In this document: positions 1 through 8,600 of the stretch, piece by piece | Layout: every line of letters starts with the position of its first letter | Numbering within the stretch: the first letter of the stretch is position 1 | Source of the DNA: Bacteroides sp. | GTDB taxonomy: Bacteria > Bacteroidota > Bacteroidia > Bacteroidales > SM23-62 | Assembly (NCBI GenBank): GCA_030667765.1 | Contig: DAOUVF010000090.1 | Span: forward strand, 1-9,096 | Direction of reading: 5' to 3' | Length of the DNA stretch: 9,096 bases | Notes under the pieces: model-generated | Database searches by the model: none | What the model was told of the DNA's origin: nothing | What the model saw: the letters and a program-made list of their open reading frames with translations, nothing else | Program-made: the position numbers and the translations under genes

Positions 1-1
1 A

Positions 2-1753
2 CAGATCAAAATCTCGGGAGAGACAACCTACCTCTATGCCCCACTGGCACACCGCCTGGGATTGTATGCCATCAAAACAGAGCTGGAAGACCTGAGCCTG
101 AAATACCGGTACCCGAAGATTTACCAGGACCTGGTGAGCCAGGTTGCAGATAATGAGAAACAGCGGGGAATGATGATCAATTCATTTGCCCTCCCCCTGA
201 TAGATATACTGGGGGAAATGGGCTATGAGTTTGATATTACCGGCCGGCCAAAATCCATTTATTCCATCTGGAACAAAATGCAGGTTAAAAACGTTCTTTT
301 TGACGAAGTCTATGACCTGCTGGCCATTCGTATCGTTTTTGATCCACTGCCTGACATTCCTGAAAAAACACAGTGCTGGAATATCTATTCAGTCATCACC
401 GATAATTACAAACCCAAACCTGACAGGATCCGGGACTGGGTCTCAACGCCCAAAGCCAATGGCTACGAAGCCCTGCATGTCACGGTAATGGGACCCAAGG
501 GAAAGTGGGTTGAGGTCCAGATTCGCAGCCGGAGAATGGATGAAATCGCTGAACGGGGGTTTGCTGCCCACTACCAGTATAAACAGAAGGGTAAGGAAAG
601 TAGCTCTGAGTTGGATAAATGGATCCAACGGATCCGGGAGTTGCTCGAACATCCCGATTCCAATGCACTTGAATTCCTGGATGACTTCAAATTGAACCTT
701 TTTGCCTCTGAGATCCTGGTCTTCACCCCGAAAGGAAACATCAAAACACTGCCACAGAAATCTACAGCCCTTGATTTTGCCTACGAAATCCATACAGAGA
801 TCGGCAATAAAGCCATTGGTGCAAAAGTGAATCATAAACTTGTCTCGCTGAATCATATCCTGAAAAGCGGGGACCAGGTTGAGATCCTCACCTCCGACAA
901 CCAGAAGGCAAAAAGGGAATGGCTTGAGTATGTGATCACTGCCAAGGCTAAATCGTCCATTAAAGGCGCCCTCAAGGCCGAAACCAAGAACAGGATAGAA
1001 AAAGGCAAGAAAGATCTCGAAGACAGGTTGAAAGAATTCAGCCTGAAACCTTCATCAAGGGTTTTGAGAAAACTGCTGCCCGCTTATGATGTCACATCCA
1101 AAGATGAACTCTACAGTAAGATCGGGAGCGGCATCGTCACACTGGAAGAACTGAAAAAGATTCTCAGGAAAAATACCAAAAACAAATGGATCCGTTACTG
1201 GGAACTGCAGTTCACCTCCTCTTCTTCGAAGAACAAGAAAACCAGTTCCAAAAAATCTGTAAACCAGTCATATAAAACAGATCCGAAGTCCCCATTCATG
1301 ATCCGGGAAAACATAGATGAAACAGAACCTGAATACAGCATTGCCAAATGCTGCCAGCCCATACCCGGGGACAGTGTGATCGGTTACCGCAGCCAGGACG
1401 GGTCCATCATCATACCCAAGGCAAGCTGTCCCAATGCCATCAAACTGATGTCAAGCCAGGGAAACAGGATCATTCCTGCCAAATGGACCACGCATAAGAT
1501 TCTGAGTTACCTGGTTAGCATTCATCTCCAGGGGGTGGATAAATTTGGTATCTATAATCATATTACCACTGTTATCTCCAAAGAACTATCCGTAAATATC
1601 AGGACCATCAACCTTTCCAGCCACGATGGAATTTTTGTCGGAAACATAGAACTTTATGTCCATAGTACTAAAGACCTGAACAACCTGATCATGAATCTCA
1701 TGAAAATAAAAGGTGTAGAGGCAGTGAACCGGGTCGAGAAGATTAAGGATTAA
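2..1753 (+). CDS. rel: RelA/SpoT-family (p)ppGpp synthetase/hydrolase, 5'-truncated by window edge
   Basis: This is a long RelA/SpoT homologue, which makes and usually also degrades (p)ppGpp in the cytoplasm. The frame is open from base 2 and the residues before the TTG at 62 (APLAHRLG context) are family-typical, so the true start and the HD hydrolase domain lie off the left edge. Some 583 residues are visible of the usual 700-750. In this partial numbering, the synthetase domain spans about 75-195, with GRPKSIYS (81-88) and NGYEALH. It carries RIRD at 142-145, the basic RxKD-type motif of bifunctional Rel rather than the ExDD of E. coli RelA. A TGS domain follows at about 237-298, then a helical region and a Ser/Lys-rich linker (about 404-430). 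The zinc-finger region has a Cys pair at 450-451, and an ACT/RRM-like domain occupies about 500-580. The usual finger His is Pro472. A Fur-like gene follows after 81 bases. The family call is firm; whether the hydrolase is active cannot be judged here. Confidence 0.95.
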   Translation, partial: QIKISGETTYLYAPLAHRLGLYAIKTELEDLSLKYRYPKIYQDLVSQVADNEKQRGMMINSFALPLIDILGEMGYEFDITGRPKSIYSIWNKMQVKNVLFDEVYDLLAIRIVFDPLPDIPEKTQCWNIYSVITDNYKPKPDRIRDWVSTPKANGYEALHVTVMGPKGKWVEVQIRSRRMDEIAERGFAAHYQYKQKGKESSSELDKWIQRIRELLEHPDSNALEFLDDFKLNLFASEILVFTPKGNIKTLPQKSTALDFAYEIHTEIGNKAIGAKVNHKLVSLNHILKSGDQVEILTSDNQKAKREWLEYVITAKAKSSIKGALKAETKNRIEKGKKDLEDRLKEFSLKPSSRVLRKLLPAYDVTSKDELYSKIGSGIVTLEELKKILRKNTKNKWIRYWELQFTSSSSKNKKTSSKKSVNQSYKTDPKSPFMIRENIDETEPEYSIAKCCQPIPGDSVIGYRSQDGSIIIPKASCPNAIKLMSSQGNRIIPAKWTTHKILSYLVSIHLQGVDKFGIYNHITTVISKELSVNIRTINLSSHDGIFVGNIELYVHSTKDLNNLIMNLMKIKGVEAVNRVEKIKD

Positions 1754-1776
1754 GTTTTAAAAATCATTCCATTTCC

Positions 1777-1806
1777 TTTCCGAAATAGAAAAAAAACCTA
1801 TATTTT
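1777..1806 (+). promoter_or_regulatory. Possible Bacteroidota-type promoter before the fur-like gene
   Basis: TATATTTT at 1799-1806 resembles the Bacteroidota -7 element (TAnnTTTG), lacking only the final G. TTTC at 1777-1780 is a weak match to the -33 TTTG element, with an 18-base spacer. A start near 1811 would leave a leader of about 24 bases. The region is AT-rich, so a chance match is possible, and the gene could instead be read through from rel because no terminator hairpin is visible in the 81-base gap. Confidence 0.2.
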
Positions 1807-1834
1807 AGCCTCATTATTTTTAATTAGTCTGTAT

Positions 1835-2287
1835 ATGGTTAGTGGAGAAACGAAGGATACGGTAAAGAAGATATTTACTGAATACCTGGAAAAGAAAGGA
1901 CATAGAAAGACACCGGAACGCTATGCCATTTTAGAGGAGATCTATTCACGTGATGGGCATTTCGATATCGAATCCCTCTACATTTTCATGAAAAACAAAA
2001 ACTACAGGGTCAGCCGGGCCACCCTGTACAATACCATAGAATTACTGCTTGACTGTAGTCTCGTGATCAAGCACCAGTTCGGTAAAAATATCGCCCAATT
2101 CGAGAAGGCCTATCATTGCATGCAGCACGATCACCTGATTGACATGGACTCAGGAAAGGTTATTGAATTTTGTGATCCCAGGATCGATGAAATCATCAAG
2201 ACGGCATGTGAACTCAACAACTTCAGCCCTTCGCACCATTCCCTTTATATTTACGGTACATGCCAAAAAGAAGAGGAGAACAAATAG
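1835..2287 (+). CDS. Fur-family transcriptional regulator lacking most structural zinc cysteines
   Basis: This 150-residue protein has the length and layout of Fur/PerR/Zur repressors, which are dimeric metal-responsive DNA-binding proteins. The N-terminal winged helix (about 8-85) includes the recognition-helix region VSRATLYNTIELL at 59-71. The C-terminal dimerisation domain contains HDHLI (98-102), KVIEFCDPRI (108-117) and HHSLYIYGTC (134-143). By alignment to E. coli Fur, regulatory-site ligands are kept: His42, Glu90, His100 and Glu111 for one site, and Asp99, Asp118 and His135 for the other, where Gln97 replaces a His. Of the four structural zinc cysteines only Cys143 remains; the others are Asp103, Ser106 and Glu146. 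The metal sensed cannot be assigned from sequence, so no fur, perR or zur symbol is given. The ATG at 1835 has no clear Shine-Dalgarno sequence, which is usual for Bacteroidota. The gene lies between rel and purA on the same strand, and cotranscription is possible. Confidence 0.9.
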   Translation: MVSGETKDTVKKIFTEYLEKKGHRKTPERYAILEEIYSRDGHFDIESLYIFMKNKNYRVSRATLYNTIELLLDCSLVIKHQFGKNIAQFEKAYHCMQHDHLIDMDSGKVIEFCDPRIDEIIKTACELNNFSPSHHSLYIYGTCQKEEENK

Positions 2288-2360
2288 TTCTCAATGGAAA
2301 TTATTTGTAACTTCAGCTTCCGGAAATAACCTCCAAATTCACGTATTTTAATTTACATTT

Positions 2361-3626
2361 ATGCAAGTTGACGTATTATTAGGCCTTCAATGGGGAGATG
2401 AAGGCAAAGGAAAATTAGTGGATGTCATGACCCCGGAATATGACGTAATTGCCCGTTTCCAGGGTGGACCCAATGCCGGGCACACACTCGAATTCAATAA
2501 CATCAAGCACATTACCCACAATATCCCTTCAGGTGTGTTCCGGGAAGACAGTATCAATATTATAGGAAACGGAGTAGTGCTGGATCCCATCATATTCATG
2601 CAGGAAATTGATGAGGTCAAAGCGCTTAATGTCGAACTTGGGTCCCGGCTCAAAATATCCAGGAAAGCACACCTGATCATGCCGACGCACCGTGTCCTGG
2701 ATGCAGCCTCCGAAGCGGCCAAAGGCAAGACCAAGATCGGATCCACACTGAAAGGGATTGGTCCGGCCTATATGGATAAAACCGGCCGGAATGGCCTGCG
2801 GGTTGGTGACATCGAATCACCGGACTTTCTCGATAAGTATAAATTTCTGACAAACAAACATTTACAAATACTTAAGCAGTACGATTTTGAATTTGACCTT
2901 GCCGATTATGAAGCTGGATGGATGGAAGGCATTGAAGCCATAAAATCATTTGAATTGGTCAATGGGGAATACCTGATCAATCAATACCTTGAGGAGGGAA
3001 AAACAGTTTTGGGAGAAGGTGCCCAGGGATCCATGCTGGATATTGATTTTGGTTCCTATCCGTATGTTACTTCATCAAATACCATATGTGCCGGGGCATG
3101 TATCGGACTTGGACTGGCCCCCCAGAAGATCGGAAGGGTCATCGGTGTATTCAAGGCTTATTGCACCAGGGTGGGCAGCGGTCCCTTTCCCACAGAACTT
3201 GAAGGTGAAATGGGAGAGGCATTGCGGGAATATGGAGCCGAATACGGGGCAACCACCGGGAGACCACGCCGCTGTGGCTGGCTGGATATTCCTGCACTGA
3301 AATATTCCATCATGTTGAGCGGCGTAACCGAATTGAACATGACCAAATCGGATGTCCTGACACATTTTGATACCCTGCGTGTCTGTACGGCATATAAGAT
3401 CAATGGAAAACAGACCCGGGAGCTACCATTCGATATCAACCAGCCTGTTGAACCGGTGTACAGGGAAATGCCAGTCTGGAAGGAAGATATTTCTAAAATG
3501 AGAAGCAAGGAAGAATTGCCGGTTGAAATGCTTGATTATCTTAAATTTATTGAATCTGAGGTCAACATTCCCGTCTCGGTGATCTCTGTAGGACCCGACC
3601 GGGAACAATTTATTCCCCTGAAATAG
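2361..3626 (+). CDS. purA: Adenylosuccinate synthetase
   Basis: This cytoplasmic enzyme catalyses GTP-dependent ligation of IMP and aspartate to adenylosuccinate, the first step from IMP to AMP. At 421 residues it has the normal full length. The N-terminal signature GLQWGDEGKGK (8-18) holds the GTP-binding loop and catalytic Asp13. GGPNAGHT (35-42) supplies catalytic His41. GIGPAYMDKTGR (132-143) includes Lys140 and Arg143, matching the E. coli numbering. GEGAQGSMLDIDFG (218-231) and ATTGRPRRCGWLD (297-309) are the IMP/GTP-site motifs near the C-terminal half. The ATG at 2361 puts the P-loop at the expected position 8, which fixes the start. No clear Shine-Dalgarno sequence or convincing promoter is visible in the 73-base gap upstream, so readthrough from the fur-like gene is plausible. 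A strong terminator follows 26 bases after the stop. All catalytic residues appear intact. Confidence 0.98.
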   Translation: MQVDVLLGLQWGDEGKGKLVDVMTPEYDVIARFQGGPNAGHTLEFNNIKHITHNIPSGVFREDSINIIGNGVVLDPIIFMQEIDEVKALNVELGSRLKISRKAHLIMPTHRVLDAASEAAKGKTKIGSTLKGIGPAYMDKTGRNGLRVGDIESPDFLDKYKFLTNKHLQILKQYDFEFDLADYEAGWMEGIEAIKSFELVNGEYLINQYLEEGKTVLGEGAQGSMLDIDFGSYPYVTSSNTICAGACIGLGLAPQKIGRVIGVFKAYCTRVGSGPFPTELEGEMGEALREYGAEYGATTGRPRRCGWLDIPALKYSIMLSGVTELNMTKSDVLTHFDTLRVCTAYKINGKQTRELPFDINQPVEPVYREMPVWKEDISKMRSKEELPVEMLDYLKFIESEVNIPVSVISVGPDREQFIPLK

Positions 3627-3652
3627 GTCCTAATAAGACCCTTATAAACCTT

Positions 3653-3700
3653 AACCGCACTATGGTCAAGTTTATGCTTGCCATTTCTGCGGTTTTTTTT
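3653..3700 (+). terminator. Intrinsic terminator after purA
   Basis: A long hairpin is followed by a T-run. The outer stem pairs AACCGCA (3653-3659) with TGCGGTT (3688-3694). The inner stem pairs ATGG (3662-3665) and CAAG (3667-3670) with CTTG (3677-3680) and CCAT (3681-3684), with one bulged T at 3666. The apical loop is TTTATG (3671-3676), and a small internal loop separates the two stems. Eight T residues run from 3693 to 3700. This is the only convincing terminator in the window and marks the end of the purA transcription unit. Confidence 0.88.
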
Positions 3701-3707
3701 ATATTAA
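3678..3707 (+). promoter_or_regulatory. Possible promoter for the acyl-CoA ligase gene, overlapping the terminator
   Basis: TATATTAA at 3700-3707 partly fits the Bacteroidota -7 element TAnnTTTG, and TTG at 3678-3680 sits 19 bases upstream, where the -33 element is expected. Transcription would begin near 3712, giving a leader of roughly 20 bases before the ATG at 3735. The match is imperfect and the -33 part lies inside the terminator stem. Some promoter is nevertheless expected in this short gap, because the terminator should block most readthrough from purA. Confidence 0.3.
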
Positions 3708-3734
3708 CAGATTACTAACCAATCATATCGAACC

Positions 3735-5636
3735 ATGAGGACCCTTAACAGCCTTTTTAACGATTCTGTTGAAAAGTATAAGGACAATGTATGTTTGCTC
3801 GAAAATCAAGGCAAGGGATATGAGTCCACTACATACCAGGAGACCAGAAATGAAGTCCATCGTTTTGCTGCCGGGTTGCTTTCCCTGGGTATCAGAAAAG
3901 GGGACTGCCTGGCCCTGCTGTCAGAAGGAAGGAATAAATGGCTATACAGTGAAATGGGCATCCTCTATACCGGGGCCGTTAATGTGCCCCTCTCCAACAG
4001 GCTGGAAGAATCCTCCGAGATCAAGTTCAGGCTGGAACATTCCGGGAGCAGGATGCTGGTCATCTCGGGAAGGGAATCCCATAAGATCACCTCGCTGAAG
4101 AAGGAAATAGACAGCCTGGAAAGGGTGATATACCTGGATTCGCGGGACAGCTACGAGGAAGATGAGCTTTTTTTCGATGATGTCTGTAAGATGGGCGATG
4201 AATACCTCAAAGAAAATACGGCTGAATTTGAAAAAATATGGAAAAGCATCAGGGAAGATGATTATGCGAATATCTGCTATACTTCAGGGACCACAGCCGA
4301 TCCGAAAGGGATCATCCTCACGCACCGGAATTACACCGCCAACGTGGAACAGTCACGCAGCACCATGCCCGTACCGGAATGGTATACTACCCTGCTGTAC
4401 CTGCCATGGGATCATGCCTTTGCGCATACAGCCGGACTTTACACCATTATCTCTGCAGGGGCCACACTGGCTTCGGTCCAGCTGGCAAAAACCCAGACTG
4501 AGGCCATCAAAAATTTTCCGAAAAACATCAAGCAGGTACGGCCCACTTTTATGTTCAGTGTCCCGGCCGTCGCCAAAAACTTCAAAAAGAACATAGAGGC
4601 CGGGATCCGGGAAAAGGGTCCGGTAATTGAGAAGCTGTTCAACCATGCCATAAAAGTGGCCAAGCTTTACAATGGAACCGGATGGAATAAAGGCAGGGGA
4701 CTGACCTTCATGTTGAAACCCTATATCTGGTTGTTTGACAAGATCATCTTCAAGAAGGTAAGGGAAGGGTTCGGCGGGCGGATGATCTTCTTTGTAGGCG
4801 GCGCTGCCCTGCTGGACCTGGAACTTCAGAAATTCTTCTATGCCATTGGCATGCCAATGTACCAGGGATACGGACTGACAGAGGCGGCACCTGTAATATG
4901 TGCTAATGCTGCACACAGGCATAAGCTTGGTTCTTCCGGTATCATTGTCTCGAACCTTGAGGTTAAGATCTGTGACGAGGATGGCAGGGAGGTCCCGCGT
5001 GGAGAAAAAGGCGAGATCGTCGTGAAAGGGGAAAATGTCATGAAAGGATACTGGAAAAATGAGGAAGCTACCCGGGAAGCCCTTAAAAACGGCTGGCTCT
5101 TTACGGGCGACATGGGCTATATGGACAAGGATGACTTCATGTATGTACTGGGGCGTTTCAAGAGCCTCCTGATTGCTGATGACGGCGAGAAATACAGTCC
5201 CGAAGGAATAGAAGAAGCCTTTTCCGAGTATGTTCCCTTCGTGGAACAGTGCATGATGTACAATAACCAGGATCCATATTGCATTGTATTGGTCATCCCC
5301 AATAAGGACGCCATGAATCGATGGCTCAAAGAGAATAACATTGAGAAAGGGAGGGACGAAGCAAAAACCGGGGTTCTCAAGGAACTCGAACGCCAGGTTG
5401 CTGAATTCAGGACGGGAGGCAGATATGCCGAGGTATTCCCGCAACGGTGGATGCCTGCTGCCATCGGTATCCTGCCTGAACCTTTCAGCCAGGAGAACCA
5501 TCAACTCAACAGCTTGAACAAACTGGTCAGGGGCCGGGTGACAGACGCATATGCAGAGCGGATGAAATATATGTATACACCTGAAGCGAAGAATATTAAT
5601 AACGATCAAAACGTTCAATCCCTGGGTGACTTATGA
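3735..5636 (+). CDS. Long-chain acyl-CoA synthetase-like AMP-binding ligase
   Basis: This is a member of the ANL superfamily (adenylate-forming acyl-CoA synthetases), which activate a carboxylic acid with ATP to an acyl-AMP and pass it to CoA. The 633-residue length, and the insertion-bearing large domain, fit bacterial long-chain fatty acid-CoA ligases. The P-loop is YTSGTTADPKG (182-192), with Ala where Gly is more usual. The core motif GYGLTEAAPV is at 378-387. TGD with the ribose-binding Asp459 is at 457-459, and the hinge GRFKSLL is at 472-478, with Ser where Asp/Glu is common. The C-terminal Lys596 in NSLNKLVRG may be the A10-type lysine, but this assignment is less certain. No signal peptide or clear membrane span is seen, so it should act in the cytosol or at the membrane surface. 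Its stop overlaps the next gene's ATG. The exact acid substrate cannot be read from sequence; other carboxylate-CoA ligases remain possible. Confidence 0.9.
   Translation: MRTLNSLFNDSVEKYKDNVCLLENQGKGYESTTYQETRNEVHRFAAGLLSLGIRKGDCLALLSEGRNKWLYSEMGILYTGAVNVPLSNRLEESSEIKFRLEHSGSRMLVISGRESHKITSLKKEIDSLERVIYLDSRDSYEEDELFFDDVCKMGDEYLKENTAEFEKIWKSIREDDYANICYTSGTTADPKGIILTHRNYTANVEQSRSTMPVPEWYTTLLYLPWDHAFAHTAGLYTIISAGATLASVQLAKTQTEAIKNFPKNIKQVRPTFMFSVPAVAKNFKKNIEAGIREKGPVIEKLFNHAIKVAKLYNGTGWNKGRGLTFMLKPYIWLFDKIIFKKVREGFGGRMIFFVGGAALLDLELQKFFYAIGMPMYQGYGLTEAAPVICANAAHRHKLGSSGIIVSNLEVKICDEDGREVPRGEKGEIVVKGENVMKGYWKNEEATREALKNGWLFTGDMGYMDKDDFMYVLGRFKSLLIADDGEKYSPEGIEEAFSEYVPFVEQCMMYNNQDPYCIVLVIPNKDAMNRWLKENNIEKGRDEAKTGVLKELERQVAEFRTGGRYAEVFPQRWMPAAIGILPEPFSQENHQLNSLNKLVRGRVTDAYAERMKYMYTPEAKNINNDQNVQSLGDL
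5633..5636 (+). other. ATGA stop/start overlap between ligase and sensor phosphatase genes
   Basis: The ligase stop TGA (5634-5636) shares bases with the ATG at 5633, and a second in-frame ATG at 5636 forms TGATG with the same stop. Such overlaps usually mean the two genes share an mRNA and that the downstream gene is translated by terminating or reinitiating ribosomes. A weak purine-rich GGGTG at 5624-5628 is the only Shine-Dalgarno-like sequence nearby. Confidence 0.85.
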
Positions 5637-8600
5637 TGATATCGCTGATCAAAGGTTCGCATGGGACAGTCAGCCCGGCATTAACCCTGCTGGTGGTGCT
5701 TCTCTTCTTCCCCCTCCTGAATGTCAATTCACAGGAGGGAGAACCTTTTATGAATCATATCAAACCCGAGAATGTACCCGGGGCAAAAATCACATCCATC
5801 ACAGAAGATATTGAGAACACCATGGTTTTCGCCGGGAATACAGGCGTGATCACCTTCGACTCGGAAGATTGGCAACACCTGCAGGTCCCGAATATCCCTA
5901 TGGTGGTCTCAGCCGATTCCACACTACCGATGGTATATGTTGGTGGACGTGGATTTTACGGATACCTGATGAAATCGGGCGATGGGACCTATGCCTATCA
6001 TGACCTCGGGGAAGAAGGGGTGGAATCCGGTGATATCACCCGGATCTATCAGACGGATCAACACATCATATACTACGGTAAGGATATGATTGCAATGGCT
6101 GACCGGAAGATACTTTACAATGCCCTGAGATACCAGGCCGATTCCATAACTGATTTTGCCGGCATATTCATATTTGAAGACAAAATCTATGTAAATGTGC
6201 TCAAGGCAGGATTACATGAACTGGCTGACAGGGATATCATCAAGAAGAAATCATCCACCGATTTCTCAGGATCCGAGATCCTTTTCTGGCTGGAATACGG
6301 TAATGAAATATTGTTGGGGACCAATAAAAACAGGCTATACCGATACAATGGGCGGACTTTTCGTTCCATTTACCTGGAGGACCAGGAATACCTGTCTGAG
6401 AGCTCCCTTGTTGCTGCTGTCTGGCTGGAGGAAGATATCCTTGCATTATCCACCATACTTGGGGGATGCCTGATTGTAAACGTCAGGAACGGAAGGACGC
6501 TGAATACCCTCAATTTGCAGACAGGCCTGCTTGATGATGAAATTTTCGCCATTGCGAAAGACCAGAACAAGGGTCTCTGGATTGCCCACCAGTATGGGCT
6601 AACCAGGGTTGATGTCAGCCTGCCTGTCCGGTCTTTTGAGAACTATCCCGGACTTTCTGGGGTCCTGACAGCCGTTGCAATGCTTAATAATACTCTGTAC
6701 GTCAGTACCAACGAAGGGGTATTCTACCTCAAGGAGAAGAAGGATTTTGTGAAGACTGAAGAGAGAGTGGTTAAATTTGAAACTCCTTCCCCCATCCAGC
6801 TAAAAGTGGAAGAGCCGAATGTTGGTGAGGAATTAGCCACACAGCCAATACACAGGGAGTTGAGCCAGAGAGAGATCAGGAGACAAAGGCGGCAGGCCAG
6901 AAAAGACAGCCTGGAAAGTGTACAGGACAGCCTCCCGGAAGATCAGGAAGCAAAACCAGACCTCCCGGGTGAAAAAAAAGCAGCGGATGATAAAGCAAGT
7001 GGAGAAGTAATCACAGCAGTTGCACCCAGAATTAGAACCAGGTCGATCAAGGAAAATATCTACTCACTTCAGTCCATAAGCCATGAATTTACCAGGCTGG
7101 GGAGATTTGAAGAAAAAGTCAAGGACCTGGTCCCCATAGGCAACAGGATCATTATTGCCAGTAACGGCGGACTCTATGAGGTGGTTAACAAGCAGCTGAA
7201 AATAATCCGGAAAGACTGGTATATCGAGCGCATTTTCCCCTCCCCCGATCCGTCCATGATGTATGTGGTCACTGATGAAACGGTCTATTCAATGAGGCTT
7301 CGCAATAATGCCTGGACGACTGAAACAGATTTCAGCTATATAGGGCAGGAAATCTATTCCATCTGCGAAGAAGGTGACAGCGCCATATGGCTCGGTTGTG
7401 ATAACCGCAGCTACAGGATCGTGCAGGTAGTTGATTCACTGCCACGTATCGACACCATCGATTTTCATGAAGATTATTATGATCCGATAATCCTCAGGAA
7501 TATCCATGATACAGTCTATTTCTTTCTATCCAGCGGAATTTATTTTTATGCAAACGACAGCCTCCGGAAAACCACCTATATCCGTTCGAATGAGATCCCG
7601 CAATATTTCTTCTCCGATGGATCAATTTCCTGGGGCAGTACCGGCGATAATTGGATCAGCCTGGTGAACCAGGAAAATTATAATAAACTCATCGACTCCT
7701 ACCTCAACCTGTTTGAGAACATCACCGACCTTTATCTGGATCCGGAAGGAAATACATGGGTAGTGAATGAAGACCAGTATCTGTACAAGATCAACGCTGC
7801 AAAAGTGGATCTATATAAGCCTGGCTTTCAGCTGATCCTGAAAAGCGTTTATGACAATAAAGGATCCTATGCCCTGGATGAGCTGTTGTTCGATTACCTG
7901 GACCGCTCACTGGTATTCAATTTTTCGGCACCATTCTACCTGAAAGACCATTCCACCAGCTACCAGTATTTCGTGGAAGGGATGTCTGCCGGCTGGTCAG
8001 CATGGGATGATTCTCCTGCCCTGAGTTTCCCGGTTTTGCCGGTCGGTAAGTTTACCCTTCATGTCAGGGCCCGGAATATTTTAGGCCAGTCCACTTCCCT
8101 GAAAAGCTTCCCTATCGTGATCAAACCTCCTTGGTGGTTGAGCTGGATGTTTATTATCCTGGTAGGAATAATACTTATATTGATCGTGATCCAGATCATC
8201 CGCATGCGAGTCAGGAAACTGCAACGGGATAAACAGATACTTGAGCAGAAAGTGCTGGAACGTACAGCCGAGATACAGCGGCAAAAAGATGAAATCGCCG
8301 AACAGAAAAAGGAGATCATGGACAGCATTTACTATGCCCGGCGGATACAGAAGGCCGTCCTTCCGGATGACCACCTGGTCAATAAAAACATGCCGGAACA
8401 TTTTGTCCTGTACCTTCCCAGGGATATAGTGAGCGGCGATTTCTACTGGATTGCAGAAAAAGAAGACATAACCATTTTTGCCGCCGCAGATTGTACGGGA
8501 CATGGTGTCCCCGGAGCTTTCATGAGCATGCTCGGCATGTCCTACCTGAAGGAGATTGTGAATAAGAGCAAGCGCCTGAGCTCAGCCAGGATCCTGGACA

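Noticed and set aside
62..64. TTG at 62 as the true start of the Rel protein
   Set aside because: The same frame is open back to base 2 and encodes family-conserved residues, so the gene begins outside the window.
443..856. 137-codon open frame on the - strand opposite rel
   Set aside because: It is antisense to the conserved synthetase and TGS coding region, with no domain features of its own.
1754..1800. Terminator after rel
   Set aside because: There is an A-run at 1788-1796 but no GC-rich hairpin preceding a T-run on the + strand.
1754..1834. Fur-box-like autoregulatory operator before the fur-like gene
   Set aside because: The gap is AT-rich, but no inverted repeat resembling the GATAATGAT-type consensus was found.
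2318..2325. TTCCGGAA palindrome between the fur-like gene and purA
   Set aside because: An 8-base palindrome is common by chance. There is no second copy or longer dyad to support an operator.
4353..5618. 421-codon open frame on the - strand opposite the acyl-CoA ligase
   Set aside because: It lies wholly inside a gene with intact family motifs on the + strand. Its translation shows no recognisable domain and looks like an antisense shadow of a stop-poor coding frame.
5626..5814. 62-codon + strand frame at the start of the sensor gene
   Set aside because: It overlaps the signal-peptide and N-terminal coding region of the sensor in another frame and has no independent support.
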